Shown: positions 8,774 to 17,286 of the stretch, piece by piece
How the letters are laid out: each line of letters starts with the position of its first letter
How positions within the stretch are numbered: position 1 is the first letter of the stretch
Made by a program: the position numbers and the translations under genes
Source of the DNA: Loktanella sp. PT4BL
Lineage (GTDB): Bacteria > Pseudomonadota > Alphaproteobacteria > Rhodobacterales > Rhodobacteraceae
DNA length: 64,000 nucleotides
Assembly: GCF_003201935.1 (NCBI RefSeq)
Contig: NZ_QJJL01000003.1
Location: 434,001-498,000 of the forward strand
Direction: 5' to 3'
The notes under the pieces: generated by a model
The model's database searches: none
The model's input: the letters and a program-made list of their open reading frames with translations, nothing else
Told to the model about the DNA's origin: nothing

Positions 8774-9373
8774 TTATTTTCGGGAGGCGGTGAATTGCCG
8801 TAGAACAAGGGCGATCATGTGGTCGATCTTGTCCGTCGATACGCCTGCGCTTGCCTCGTCCAACCCCAAGAGCACGATCCCATGGACCGAGGAGAAGAGC
8901 GCGCGGGTCAAAAGAGCAAGTTCCTCAGCCTCCCGTTCCGGAAAAATCACGGCAAGCGGATCAGAGATATAGGTGAAAAGCTGCCCCATTTCGGCAAGGT
9001 ACCAATCGGGTGCTGCTTCGCCCGCAGGGCGTTCGACATCAAAGAGCGCGCGCCAGCTTAAGTGATTGCTTGCTGCAAAGTGGTGATAGGCCTGCGCCAT
9101 GACGACCAGTTGCTCGACAGGGTCCTCGGGGGCCGCGGCCAAGGCTTCGGCCACATCCGCGCCAAGGCGGTGAAAGGTGCGGGCATTGACGGCGAGTGTC
9201 AGGTCCGTGAGATCACCAAAGACGTTGTAGATCGCCCCCACAGCGCAGCCTGCCTCGCCCGCCAGATCACGGGCACGCAAGGCGGACAGGCCGTTTTGCG
9301 CGATGGTGCGTTCGGCGATCACGATCAGCTTGTCGCGGAGTTCCTGTCTGCGGATTTCTGTTTTCGTTGCCAT
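8774..9373 (-). CDS. TetR/AcrR family regulator
   Basis: A 199-residue TetR-type repressor. The N-terminal helix-turn-helix (about residues 10-55) reads as the family pattern: AERTIAQNGLSALRARDLA then GCAVGAIYNVFGDLTDL. The C-terminal two-thirds is a helical ligand-binding domain. ATG at 9373 is chosen because the domain starts directly after it; the frame runs open to 9469 without domain content. A TGAAC-N3-GTTCA palindrome lies 15 bases before the start and two more follow the gene, predicting autoregulation and control of the downstream pspA-like and yiaA-like genes. Ligand unknown. Confidence 0.85.
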   Translation of the reverse strand: MATKTEIRRQELRDKLIVIAERTIAQNGLSALRARDLAGEAGCAVGAIYNVFGDLTDLTLAVNARTFHRLGADVAEALAAAPEDPVEQLVVMAQAYHHFAASNHLSWRALFDVERPAGEAAPDWYLAEMGQLFTYISDPLAVIFPEREAEELALLTRALFSSVHGIVLLGLDEASAGVSTDKIDHMIALVLRQFTASRK

Positions 9374-9388
9374 GGGATCCCACCTTGA

Positions 9389-9401
9389 TGAACGCAGTTC
9401 A
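9389..9401. promoter_or_regulatory. TetR operator copy 3 (autoregulatory)
   Basis: Perfect inverted repeat TGAAC-GCA-GTTCA located 15 bases upstream of the tetR start codon. It has the same arms as the two sites in front of the pspA-like gene. Confidence 0.75.
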
Positions 9402-9468
9402 ATGATAGGCGAGGGGCCGCGTTTTGAAAAGGGGCTGACTGTTGTTCGGGATGGCTGCAGGCACGCCA

Positions 9469-9482
9469 TTGATTTTAATCAA
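9469..9482. promoter_or_regulatory. FNR/FnrL-type anaerobox
   Basis: TTGATTTTAATCAA matches the FNR consensus TTGAT-N4-ATCAA exactly. It lies 68 bases upstream of the cytochrome c start codon at 9551, a workable distance for activation at low oxygen, and in the opposite direction about 95 bases upstream of the tetR start. Confidence 0.75.
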
Positions 9483-9550
9483 TCGGCTTGGCGCCCGGAC
9501 GCCTAAAACCCTAGGGCGACTGTTTACAAGGTTAATTTGTGGAGGAGACT

Positions 9551-9952
9551 ATGAAACATTCCAAGACTGCGGTGATCTTTGCTTTCGCGGCCTTGCTGCA
9601 TCCCGGCTTGGCGATGGCTGACGACATCGGGCAGGCAGAGTATATGAACACCTGCGCGACGTGTCACGGCGCGAGCGGCGAAGGAGATGGGCCTTTCGTC
9701 GAATTGATGTCTGTGCCGGTGCCTGCATTGACCGGATTGTCAGCAGCCAATGACGGCAAATTCCCGATGCTTGATGTCATCTATACCATTGATGGCCGTC
9801 AGGGGACACGAGGACATGGGTTTCCGATGCCTGTCTGGGGAGCACGGTTCAAATCCGAGACGGGCGTCGACAGTGATATGAGCAGCGAAATGCTGGTGCG
9901 TGCACGGATTCTTTCGCTGGCGCTCTACCTGGAGTCGATCCAGCAAGAGTAA
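9551..9952 (+). CDS. Small class I cytochrome c
   Basis: A 133-residue periplasmic c-type cytochrome. It has a signal peptide (residues 1-23, ending AMA), a single haem-binding CATCH motif (C35-x2-C38-H39) followed by GASGEGDG, and a probable Met ligand in the GFPMPVWG segment near residue 96. GGAGGAG is 4 bases before ATG 9551, so this start is preferred over 9539. The perfect FNR box upstream suggests induction under low oxygen. The electron-transfer partner is not evident from neighbours. Confidence 0.85.
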   Translation: MKHSKTAVIFAFAALLHPGLAMADDIGQAEYMNTCATCHGASGEGDGPFVELMSVPVPALTGLSAANDGKFPMLDVIYTIDGRQGTRGHGFPMPVWGARFKSETGVDSDMSSEMLVRARILSLALYLESIQQE

Positions 9953-9967
9953 TGGTGGCTCTGTTGC

Positions 9968-11197
9968 CTATCGTTTGACAGGGGCGCCTCCGCCAAAATT
10001 GTTGACCCCGTGATACCCGATTGGGTCTTCCTGCATTTGCAGGTGCAGCCCGTCGCCGTCATAGGGGTGCGCGCGGGCGAGGTCTTCGTCAAAATCGATG
10101 CCGAGGCCGGGGGCCGTGGGGACGGGGATATAGCCGTCCTCAACGCGCAAGCTGCCTTTGATAAGGTCGTTGTGGAACGGGGTCTCGATCGTCTCTGCCA
10201 TCAGGATATTCGGGATTGATGCGCCAAGTTGGATGTTGGCGGCCCATACCACGGGGCCTGCGTAAAGGTGCGGGGCGATCTGCGCGTTATAGACCTCGGC
10301 CATGGCGGCGATCTTTTTGGTTTCCCAAATCCCGCCCGCGCGGCCCAGTGCCGGTTGCAGGATTGACGCGGCACCTGCCCGCAGCACGGGGGCGAATTCG
10401 GCCTTGGTGGTCAGGCGCTCACCGGTGGCGACAGGGATGCTGGTGGCGCCGGCGACGCGGGCCATCTGGTTGATGTTATCAGGCGGGACAGGTTCTTCGT
10501 ACCAAAGGGGACTATATGGTTCGATGGCTTTTGCCAGACGGATCGCGCCACCGGTGCTGAACTGGCCATGCGTGCCGAACAAAAGGTCCGCGCGGTCGCC
10601 CACCGCCTCGCGGATTGCTTTGCAAAAGGCCACCGAGAGTGAAATATCGTACATCGAGGGCATATGCCCGCCGCGGATCGTATAGGGGCCTGCAGGGTCG
10701 AATTTGACCGCCGTATACCCCTTTTCGACCATATCAAATGCGGCTTCAGCGGCCATTGCGGGGCTGGACCAGAATTCAGGCAGCGGATGGTCGGGGCGGG
10801 GGTAGAGGTAGGTATAGGCGCGGATGCGGTCATTCATCCGCCCGCCGATCAGCGCGTGAACGGGGCGGTCGCGGTCTTTGCCAAGGATATCCCAGCAGGC
10901 CATTTCAAGCCCGGACCATGCGCCGATAACGGTCAGGTCCGGGCGTTGGGTAAAGCCCGCCGAATAGACGCGGCGGAACATCAGTTCGATGTTTTCGGGG
11001 TTCTCGCCTGCCATGTGGCGGGAAAAGACGTCTGTGATAACGGCCTTCATCGCCTCGGGCCCGACGGAGGATGCATAGCATTCGCCGTAGCCGACAACGC
11101 CAGTATCCGTCGTCACCTTCGGGATGATCCAGTAGCGGCCACCCCAGCCCGGGGCAGGCGGCGCCGTGACAATCACATCGAGATCGGCGAGTTTCAT
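9968..11197 (-). CDS. Enolase-superfamily dehydratase (mandelate racemase/muconate lactonizing type)
   Basis: A 409-residue enzyme with an N-terminal capping domain and a C-terminal barrel. Visible barrel elements are YTAVKFDPAGP (strand with the catalytic lysine region), FGTHGQF and WYEEPVPPDN (metal-ligand acids), ATGERLTT, and HLYAGPVVWAAN near the C-terminus. This fits acid-sugar dehydratases such as galactonate or mannonate dehydratase relatives. The usual K-x-K is not evident, which favours the dehydratase-type branches. The exact sugar acid cannot be assigned. The neighbouring genes do not form a clear sugar pathway. Confidence 0.78.
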   Translation of the reverse strand: MKLADLDVIVTAPPAPGWGGRYWIIPKVTTDTGVVGYGECYASSVGPEAMKAVITDVFSRHMAGENPENIELMFRRVYSAGFTQRPDLTVIGAWSGLEMACWDILGKDRDRPVHALIGGRMNDRIRAYTYLYPRPDHPLPEFWSSPAMAAEAAFDMVEKGYTAVKFDPAGPYTIRGGHMPSMYDISLSVAFCKAIREAVGDRADLLFGTHGQFSTGGAIRLAKAIEPYSPLWYEEPVPPDNINQMARVAGATSIPVATGERLTTKAEFAPVLRAGAASILQPALGRAGGIWETKKIAAMAEVYNAQIAPHLYAGPVVWAANIQLGASIPNILMAETIETPFHNDLIKGSLRVEDGYIPVPTAPGLGIDFDEDLARAHPYDGDGLHLQMQEDPIGYHGVNNFGGGAPVKR

Positions 11198-11225
11198 GCG
11201 GCAACTTTCAGAATGAGGTCATCTT

Positions 11226-11666
11226 ATGCGCGAGACAATCACGCTTCGCCGTTTGGGTCCAGAGGATCTGGATGTGTTGATGGCCGTTGAAGAGGGTTTG
11301 TTCGATAATGCGATCCTGCCGGATCAGGCCGAGGCAATCTTGAACGACGGGCGGCATGAAATGGTGTTGGCCTTTGATGGGGGCGATGCTGTCGGGATGG
11401 CAAGCGGGCAGGTGTTGCTGCATCCGGACAAGGCACCGGCGTTTTTCATCAACGAGGTCGGGGTGCGCGAAAGCCATCAACGGCGCGGGATCGCCACGGC
11501 GCTTTGTAACCGCCTGATCGGCGTCGCCCGCGCACGTGGCTGCGAAGGGATATGGCTCGCGACCGAAGGTGACAACGGTCCGGCGCGCGGGCTCTACCGC
11601 GCGATGGGTGCGCGCGAGACTGCGGATATCGTTGTCTATGACTGGGATGGAGCGATGGACGGGTAG
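11226..11666 (+). CDS. GNAT family N-acetyltransferase
   Basis: A 146-residue GNAT protein with the acetyl-CoA binding motif VRESHQRRGIATALCNRLI (about residues 79-98; Q/R-x2-G-x-G/A) and a C-terminal GPARGLYRAMGARET motif typical of the family. Aminoglycoside acetyltransferase-like members share this layout, but there is no basis for a substrate. It is transcribed divergently from the enolase-superfamily gene 28 bases away. Confidence 0.8.
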   Translation: MRETITLRRLGPEDLDVLMAVEEGLFDNAILPDQAEAILNDGRHEMVLAFDGGDAVGMASGQVLLHPDKAPAFFINEVGVRESHQRRGIATALCNRLIGVARARGCEGIWLATEGDNGPARGLYRAMGARETADIVVYDWDGAMDG

Positions 11667-12024
11667 AAGAATGTCGGCTTGGAGCCCTCATAGTTCGCCA
11701 CAGGCGCTATCTGACCATCGTCCGAGCTGAAGGGGTTTGAGGCATCAATGGTATGGGGTCGCGCGTCACAGACTTGGTTGGATACCTTTGAAAGCGTTGC
11801 AAAATGGTTCTCCGAGGAGAGGTTGGGCGATGCCGACCGGTGAGAAGCAAAGGGACTTTTAGATTCATTTCGTAGGGTAGCAAACTCCGGATAGGTGGCT
11901 TTCATGCAGACCGCAGCCGATGTCCGCTTTCGTCCTAGAACAAGGCGCTGCAGTTCAGACCATCGCTGCAACCTGAGTAGATGTCTGCTTTGGCATTGCA
12001 CGCAATGAAGACCCAAAAATGAAA
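11667..12024. other. Non-coding or decayed intergenic stretch
   Basis: About 360 bases without a convincing gene. A minus-strand frame (11636-12100, 154 residues) is open, but it runs through the FKBP terminator, has no start-proximal ribosome site and has no recognisable domain. The plus strand contains two related phrases, GATGTCCGCTTTCG near 11918 and GATGTCTGCTTTGG near 11981. This may be a remnant of a dispersed intergenic repeat, which cannot be tested within this window. Confidence 0.4.
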
Positions 12025-12057
12025 AAAGCGCACCCCGTTTGCCACAGGGTGCGCTTT
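12025..12057 (-). terminator. Intrinsic terminator after the FKBP gene
   Basis: An 11-base-pair stem AAAGCGCACCC / GGGTGCGCTTT with an 11-base loop, followed on the minus strand by a T-run (CGCTTTTTTC). It lies 21 bases downstream of the FKBP stop codon. Confidence 0.85.
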
Positions 12058-12077
12058 GCGTTGTTAGACCCGCCTGC

Positions 12078-12512
12078 TTAGGCCGCTTTGATCTCGACAA
12101 CCTCGATTTCGAAGTTCAGGTCCTGACCGGCCAGCGGGTGGTTGGCGTCCAGCGTCACTTCGGCCTCGGTGACTTCGGCCACTGTCACGGGCACAACCTG
12201 CCCCTGCGGTGTCTGCATCTGCAACTGCGTGCCGATCTCCAGCGGGATTTCGGCAGGGATCTGTTCGCGTGGCACGGCTTGGCGCGCGTCCGGGTTCGCG
12301 TGGCCGTAGGCCTGATCACATGGCACGTTCACGGTCTTTTTGTCGCCCACGGTCATGCCGGGGATCGCGCTGTCCAACCCTTTGATGATCTGACCGGAGC
12401 CGACAACAAACTCCAACGGATCACGGCCTTCGGAACTGTCGAACATCTGCCCGTCGTTGAGTGTGCCGACATAGTTGATCTTTACGGTATCGCCTGTTTT
12501 TGCTTCGGTCAT
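12078..12512 (-). CDS. FKBP-type peptidyl-prolyl isomerase (SlyD-like)
   Basis: A 144-residue protein with VKINYVGTLNDGQMFDSS at the N-terminus and the SlyD-type ending NHPLAGQDLNFEIEVVEI. Between them is an insert-in-flap segment (about residues 65-125), as in SlyD chaperone/isomerases that assist proline-limited folding in the cytoplasm. The His/Cys-rich metal-binding tail of E. coli SlyD is missing. It is monocistronic with its own terminator. Confidence 0.88.
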   Translation of the reverse strand: MTEAKTGDTVKINYVGTLNDGQMFDSSEGRDPLEFVVGSGQIIKGLDSAIPGMTVGDKKTVNVPCDQAYGHANPDARQAVPREQIPAEIPLEIGTQLQMQTPQGQVVPVTVAEVTEAEVTLDANHPLAGQDLNFEIEVVEIKAA

Positions 12513-12644
12513 GGTCTCGCTTTCTCATCCTTTTCAAAATTTGAACGCGCACCCTATGCAATCATAGCAGGGGATGCAAACGCATTGCCCCTTTTCGTGG
12601 ACGGGCGGGCGTGCCACGATGGATTTCACCCAATGGAGACCCCC

Positions 12645-13322
12645 ATGCCCATCACCACTGCCGTCTTTGATGCCTATGGCACGCTCTTCGATGTCAACGC
12701 CGCCGCGATGCAGGCCGCCCAAGACCCCGCGCACGCGGGGCTCGCCGCTGTCTGGCCTGCGCTGGCGCGCGATTGGCGGCGCAAGCAGCTCGAATATTCA
12801 TGGCTGCGCGCAGTGGCCGACAGGCATTGCGATTTCTGGAAAGTCACGCAGGATGGTCTGGACTGGGCGCTTGAGGCCCACGGCCTTGCCGATCCCGCCA
12901 CGCGCACCCGCCTGCTGGAGCTTTACTGGGAACTCAGCCCCTATCCGGAAGTCCCCGCCATGTTGCGCAGCCTCAAGGAACACGGCATCGCCACGGCAAT
13001 CCTGTCGAACGGGTCCCCCGACATGTTGCAGGCGGCGGTGAACTCTGCGGATATCGGCGACCTGCTGGATGCGCTGCTGAGCGTCGAAGACGTGGGCGTC
13101 TTCAAACCCCAGACCCGCGTTTATGACATGATCGGCGCGCGTTTCGGCTGTGCCAAGGATGAAGTCCTCTTCGTGTCGTCCAACGGCTGGGACGCCGCCG
13201 GTGCTGCCGGTTACGGGTTTCAGACCGCATGGGTGAACCGCGCGGGCGAACCGGTCGACAGACTCTATGCCACACCGCACCACGTGCTTTCCGACCTTAC
13301 CGCAATACCGGAGCATTTGTGA
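12645..13322 (+). CDS. (S)-2-haloacid dehalogenase, HAD type II
   Basis: A 225-residue HAD hydrolase. Motif I is FDAYGTLFDV with nucleophile Asp9; motif II is ILSNGSPDML (about residue 118); late motif VSSNGWDAAGA carries the conserved Asn/Asp pair of haloacid dehalogenases. Such enzymes convert L-2-haloalkanoates to D-2-hydroxy acids. GGAG lies 6 bases before ATG 12645; the frame is open to 12039 but overlaps the opposite-strand FKBP gene. Its stop overlaps the start of the next hydrolase by one base. Confidence 0.85.
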   Translation: MPITTAVFDAYGTLFDVNAAAMQAAQDPAHAGLAAVWPALARDWRRKQLEYSWLRAVADRHCDFWKVTQDGLDWALEAHGLADPATRTRLLELYWELSPYPEVPAMLRSLKEHGIATAILSNGSPDMLQAAVNSADIGDLLDALLSVEDVGVFKPQTRVYDMIGARFGCAKDEVLFVSSNGWDAAGAAGYGFQTAWVNRAGEPVDRLYATPHHVLSDLTAIPEHL

Positions 13323-14140
13323 TGCCGAGCTACATCTCTACCGACGGGCTGCGCCTGCATTACACGGACGAAGGCACCGGCTTGCCGGTCATTGCACTGG
13401 CCGGCCTGACCCGCAACGGCGCTGATTTCGACCATGTCGCGCCCCACCTGCCTGTCCGCCTGATCCGCCCCGATTATCGCGGGCGCGGCCAATCGGACTG
13501 GGCCGATCCCACCACCTACACGATCCCGCAAGAGGCCGCAGATACGCTGGCGCTGATGGATCATCTTGGGCTGGAACAGGCGGCGATCCTTGGCACCTCG
13601 CGCGGCGGGTTGATCGCGATGCTGCTGGCGGCGACGGCCAAAGAGCGTTTATCGGGCGTCGCACTCAACGACATTGGGCCTGAAATTGCGCCAAAGGGCC
13701 TTGATGTCATCAAGGACTACATCGGGCGCAACCCTGCCCAAAAAACCTATGCCGAAGCCGCCGAGGTCCGCGCAAAGCTCTGGACCCATTTCACCGATGT
13801 CCCGATGGACCGCTGGCTTGCGGAAGTGCGGGCCCACTATCAGGAAACCCCCGACGGCCTGATCATCCGCTATGATCCGAAACTGCGGGACGCAGTGCTG
13901 GCCAGCGGCGCGCAACCCACCCCCGATCTGTGGCCGCTGTTTGACGCGCTGGCGGGATTGCCGCTGGCACTCATTCGCGGCGCAAACTCGGATTTGCTGA
14001 CCCAAGCGACCGCAGATGAAATGCAACACCGCCGCCCCGATATGATCCGCGCCGACATTGCAGGCCGCGGGCATGTGCCCTTCCTTGACGAACCTGATGC
14101 CGTGGCTACCCTGCACCGCTGGCTGGAGACACTACAATGA
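13322..14140 (+). CDS. Alpha/beta hydrolase
   Basis: A 272-residue alpha/beta-fold hydrolase. The nucleophile elbow is GTSRGG (Ser93), an oxyanion/DYRGRGQSDW block lies at residues 51-60, and a C-terminal GRGHVPFLDEP supplies the catalytic His. It starts at the last base of the dehalogenase stop codon (TGATG) and itself overlaps the dehydratase gene, so the three form one operon. Substrate unknown; esterase or lactonase activity is plausible. Confidence 0.82.
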   Translation: MPSYISTDGLRLHYTDEGTGLPVIALAGLTRNGADFDHVAPHLPVRLIRPDYRGRGQSDWADPTTYTIPQEAADTLALMDHLGLEQAAILGTSRGGLIAMLLAATAKERLSGVALNDIGPEIAPKGLDVIKDYIGRNPAQKTYAEAAEVRAKLWTHFTDVPMDRWLAEVRAHYQETPDGLIIRYDPKLRDAVLASGAQPTPDLWPLFDALAGLPLALIRGANSDLLTQATADEMQHRRPDMIRADIAGRGHVPFLDEPDAVATLHRWLETLQ

Positions 14141-15108
14141 ACATCGACATGATCCGCGCCGCCGCCGACCGCATCAAAGGCCATGCACGGCGCACCCCGA
14201 TCCTGACCTCTCCCTTTCTCGACGATATCGCGGGCAGACGGGTTTTTGTGAAAGCCGAGTGCCTGCAACACACCGGGTCTTTCAAGTTCCGCGGTGGCTG
14301 GGCGTCGGTCTCGGCCCTCTCGGACAATGCGCTGAAAACCGGCGTCATCGCCTTTTCCAGCGGTAACCATGCCCAAGGCGTCGCACTTGCCGCCCGTGAA
14401 CACGGCGCGCCTGCTGTCATCATCATGCCCGCCGATGCGCCCGCCGTAAAAATCGAGAACACCCGCGCGCTCGGGGCCGAAGTGATCCTTTACGACCGCG
14501 AAACCGAGGACCGCGACGAAATCGGCGAACGGCTGTCGACAGAACGCAACCTGACCCTGATCAAGCCATTCGATGCGGAAATGACGATCGCAGGCCAGGG
14601 CACAGTCGGCCTCGAGATTGCAGAAGATATGACCGCACTGGGCGTGACCGAGGCCGATGTCATGGTCTGTTGCGGCGGCGGTGGTCTGACCTCGGGCATC
14701 GCCCTCGCCCTCGCCGCAGACGCGCCCGGCTTGCGCGCACGGCCCGCCGAACCGGAAGGCTTTGACGACGTCACGCGCTCACTTCAAAGCGGTAAGATCG
14801 AACGCAACGCGCGCCTGAGCGGGTCGCTTTGCGATGCGATCATCACCCCGCAACCGGGCAATCTGACCTTCCCGATCATGCAAAAACTCTGCGGCCCCGG
14901 TGTGGTGGTGACCGAGGATGAATGCCTGCGCGCCATGGCCCTCGCCTTTGAACGCCTGCGCATTGTCGTGGAACCGGGCGGGGCAGCTGCGCTTGCCGCC
15001 GCACTGTTTCACCCCGACGCTTTCGAAGGCGATGCCGTGATCGCGGTGGCCACAGGTGGCAACGTCGATGCCTCCGTCTTTGCAAAAGCGCTGGAGACGC
15101 TGGCGTGA
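14137..15108 (+). CDS. Serine/threonine dehydratase (PLP-dependent)
   Basis: A 323-residue fold-type II PLP enzyme that deaminates serine or threonine to pyruvate or 2-oxobutyrate. The Schiff-base lysine is in TGSFKFRG (Lys50), the asparagine loop is FSSGNHAQG, and the phosphate-binding glycine loop CGGGGLTSG lies near residue 180. No C-terminal ACT domain is present, so it is of the catabolic, short type. It overlaps the upstream hydrolase by 4 bases. Hydroxyaspartate dehydratase or serine racemase activity are alternatives. Confidence 0.85.
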   Translation: MNIDMIRAAADRIKGHARRTPILTSPFLDDIAGRRVFVKAECLQHTGSFKFRGGWASVSALSDNALKTGVIAFSSGNHAQGVALAAREHGAPAVIIMPADAPAVKIENTRALGAEVILYDRETEDRDEIGERLSTERNLTLIKPFDAEMTIAGQGTVGLEIAEDMTALGVTEADVMVCCGGGGLTSGIALALAADAPGLRARPAEPEGFDDVTRSLQSGKIERNARLSGSLCDAIITPQPGNLTFPIMQKLCGPGVVVTEDECLRAMALAFERLRIVVEPGGAAALAAALFHPDAFEGDAVIAVATGGNVDASVFAKALETLA

Positions 15109-15143
15109 CGCCAAAAACCTGATCGAAGCGGAAAGATACGACA

Positions 15144-15947
15144 ATGCAAGAGCAGATGATCACACGGCCAGACGGTACCGGCATTTTCGCCCAAATGACG
15201 GGTCCTGAAAATGGACCAACGGTGGTGTTCTCAAACTCCTTGGGCACCACCCTGCACCTGTGGGACGCGATCCTGCCTTTGCTGCCCGAGGGCTTGCGCA
15301 TTCTGCGCTATGATATGCGCGGGCACGGGCGATCCGATGCGCCTGAGGGACCATATAGCATGGGCCAATTGATCAGCGACGCCGAAGCTGTCTGCGATGC
15401 CTTTGATATCAAAGATGCGATGTTCGTCGGCCTGTCCGTCGGTGGAATGATCGCGCAAGGGCTCGCCGTGAAGCGGCCCGATCTGATCCGCGCAATGGTC
15501 CTGTCAAACACGGCCGCCAAAATCGGCAACTCCAAACTCTGGCAGGACAGGATCAGCTTTATCACGGCCAACGGACTGGCGGCTGCCTCGGACGAAATCA
15601 TGCGCCGCTGGTTCGGGCGCGATTTTTACGGAACGCCGGACATGACCCCGTGGAAAGCAATGGTAGAGGCCACTTCGGTCGCGGGCTATACCGGCGTTTG
15701 TGCAGCCATCGCAGGCACCGATTTCTACACGCCGACCAGCGGGCTGCGCATACCTGCTTTGGGCATTGCCGGAAGCGAAGACGGCTCAACACCGCCCGAT
15801 CTGGTGCGTGAAACCACCGACCTGATCCCAGGCTCCAAATTCGTGCTGATCCGCAAGGCCGGCCATCTGCCCTGTGTCGAACAACCGGCGGAATTCGCGC
15901 AGCACCTTTGTGACTTTTTATCAGCAACGGGGCATTTGCGCGCCTAG
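15144..15947 (+). CDS. pcaD: 3-oxoadipate enol-lactonase-like hydrolase
   Basis: A 267-residue alpha/beta hydrolase closely matching the PcaD pattern: SNSLGTTLHLWD near residue 30, RYDMRGHGRSD, nucleophile elbow GLSVGG (Ser98) and KAGHLPCVEQP with the catalytic His. PcaD hydrolyses 3-oxoadipate enol-lactone in the beta-ketoadipate pathway. No other pca genes are nearby, so the pathway assignment is from sequence only. Confidence 0.75.
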   Translation: MQEQMITRPDGTGIFAQMTGPENGPTVVFSNSLGTTLHLWDAILPLLPEGLRILRYDMRGHGRSDAPEGPYSMGQLISDAEAVCDAFDIKDAMFVGLSVGGMIAQGLAVKRPDLIRAMVLSNTAAKIGNSKLWQDRISFITANGLAAASDEIMRRWFGRDFYGTPDMTPWKAMVEATSVAGYTGVCAAIAGTDFYTPTSGLRIPALGIAGSEDGSTPPDLVRETTDLIPGSKFVLIRKAGHLPCVEQPAEFAQHLCDFLSATGHLRA

Positions 15948-15996
15948 CCCATTGAACGCGCTTGCAAAACCGACCGCGCAGACTAATCCTGCGCGG

Positions 15997-17214
15997 ATGA
16001 ACAAACGCCTCGCCGTCATCTTTATCTTCATATCGGTCATGCTCGACAGTATGGGGATCGGTCTGATCATGCCGGTGATGCCCGACCTGATCCAAGAGGT
16101 CGAAGGCCAAGGCATCGGCGGTGCGGCCGTTTGGGGCGGTATTCTCGCAACGATTTTCGCGGCGATGCAGTTCCTTTTCGGCCCGACCCTGGGCAGCCTG
16201 TCGGACCGCTACGGCCGCAGGCCTATCCTGATCATCTCGCTGGTGATCATGGCTTTCAACTATGTTTTGATGGCACTGGCTTTCACAATCTGGCTGCTGA
16301 TCATTGCGCGGGTGATCGGCGGGATCACGGCGGCAACGCAATCAACCTCGGCCGCCTATATGGCCGATATTTCCGCGCCCGAGGAAAAAGCCGCCAACTT
16401 CGGCCTGATCGGTGCGGCTTTTGGCGTCGGCTTTGTGCTGGGCCCTCTCATGGGCGGGGCGCTGGCGGAATTCGGCACGCGCGCCCCGTTTTGGGCAGCG
16501 GCATTTCTGGCAATGACCAACGCAGTCTTCGGCTACTATGTCCTGCCCGAGAGCGTGACCGACCGGATCCGCCGCCCCTTTGAGTGGCGGCGCGCCAACC
16601 CGCTGGGTGCGTTCCGAAACATCGGGGGCCTGCCCGGGGTGAAGCGGCTGCTTCTGATCAGCTTTGTCTACACCATCGCCTTTTTCGTCTACCCCGGCGT
16701 CTGGGCCTATTTCGGCGCGGAACGCTTTGGCTGGGGGCCGGGTATGATCGGCCTGTCGCTGGGCATCTTCGGCATCGGCATCGCCGTGGTGCAGGGCTTG
16801 CTCATCCGCCCGATCCTGAACCGTATCGGCGAACGCAAGGCCGTGATCCTTGGCCTGTCGGTTGACGTGCTGGCTTTTGTCGCGCTGGGTTTCGTGACGA
16901 ACGGATGGGTCGCACTGGCACTGACGCCGCTCACCGCATTGGGCTCGATCGCGGGGCCTGCGCTGCAAGGGATCATGTCGCGCACTGCGGCAGATAACCA
17001 ACAAGGCGAATTGCAGGGCACGGTCAGTTCCATCAACGCGGTGGCCACAATTGTCGCCCCGCTGATGGTCACGCAGACCTTCTGGTTTTTCACCGACGGC
17101 CACGGCCCGGTCTACGCACCGGGCGCGCCCTTCATTTTGTCGGCGATCCTGACCATCGGCTGTATTCTGGTTTTTGTCCAAACCCCCCGGCCAAAGCGCC
17201 CCCGCGGCACATAA
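15997..17214 (+). CDS. MFS efflux transporter (TetA-like)
   Basis: A 405-residue 12-helix major facilitator. Helix 1 carries LDSMGIGLIMPVMPDL, matching the tetracycline-antiporter group, and the helix 2-3 loop has the motif A sequence GSLSDRYGRRP. These proteins export small molecules in exchange for protons. ATG 15997 begins the first helix; the frame is open upstream only inside pcaD. Despite similarity to TetA, an environmental chromosomal copy need not confer tetracycline resistance. Confidence 0.82.
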   Translation: MNKRLAVIFIFISVMLDSMGIGLIMPVMPDLIQEVEGQGIGGAAVWGGILATIFAAMQFLFGPTLGSLSDRYGRRPILIISLVIMAFNYVLMALAFTIWLLIIARVIGGITAATQSTSAAYMADISAPEEKAANFGLIGAAFGVGFVLGPLMGGALAEFGTRAPFWAAAFLAMTNAVFGYYVLPESVTDRIRRPFEWRRANPLGAFRNIGGLPGVKRLLLISFVYTIAFFVYPGVWAYFGAERFGWGPGMIGLSLGIFGIGIAVVQGLLIRPILNRIGERKAVILGLSVDVLAFVALGFVTNGWVALALTPLTALGSIAGPALQGIMSRTAADNQQGELQGTVSSINAVATIVAPLMVTQTFWFFTDGHGPVYAPGAPFILSAILTIGCILVFVQTPRPKRPRGT

Positions 17215-17286
17215 CGTCGCGATCAGACTTGCAAGACGCATCCGACCAAAGCAGGGTCAGCGCACAACATTCCAAGGATGAACCCC

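Noticed and set aside
11636..12100. A 154-codon minus-strand frame
   Set aside because: It overlaps the 3' ends of two solid genes and the FKBP terminator, and has no ribosome site or recognisable domain.
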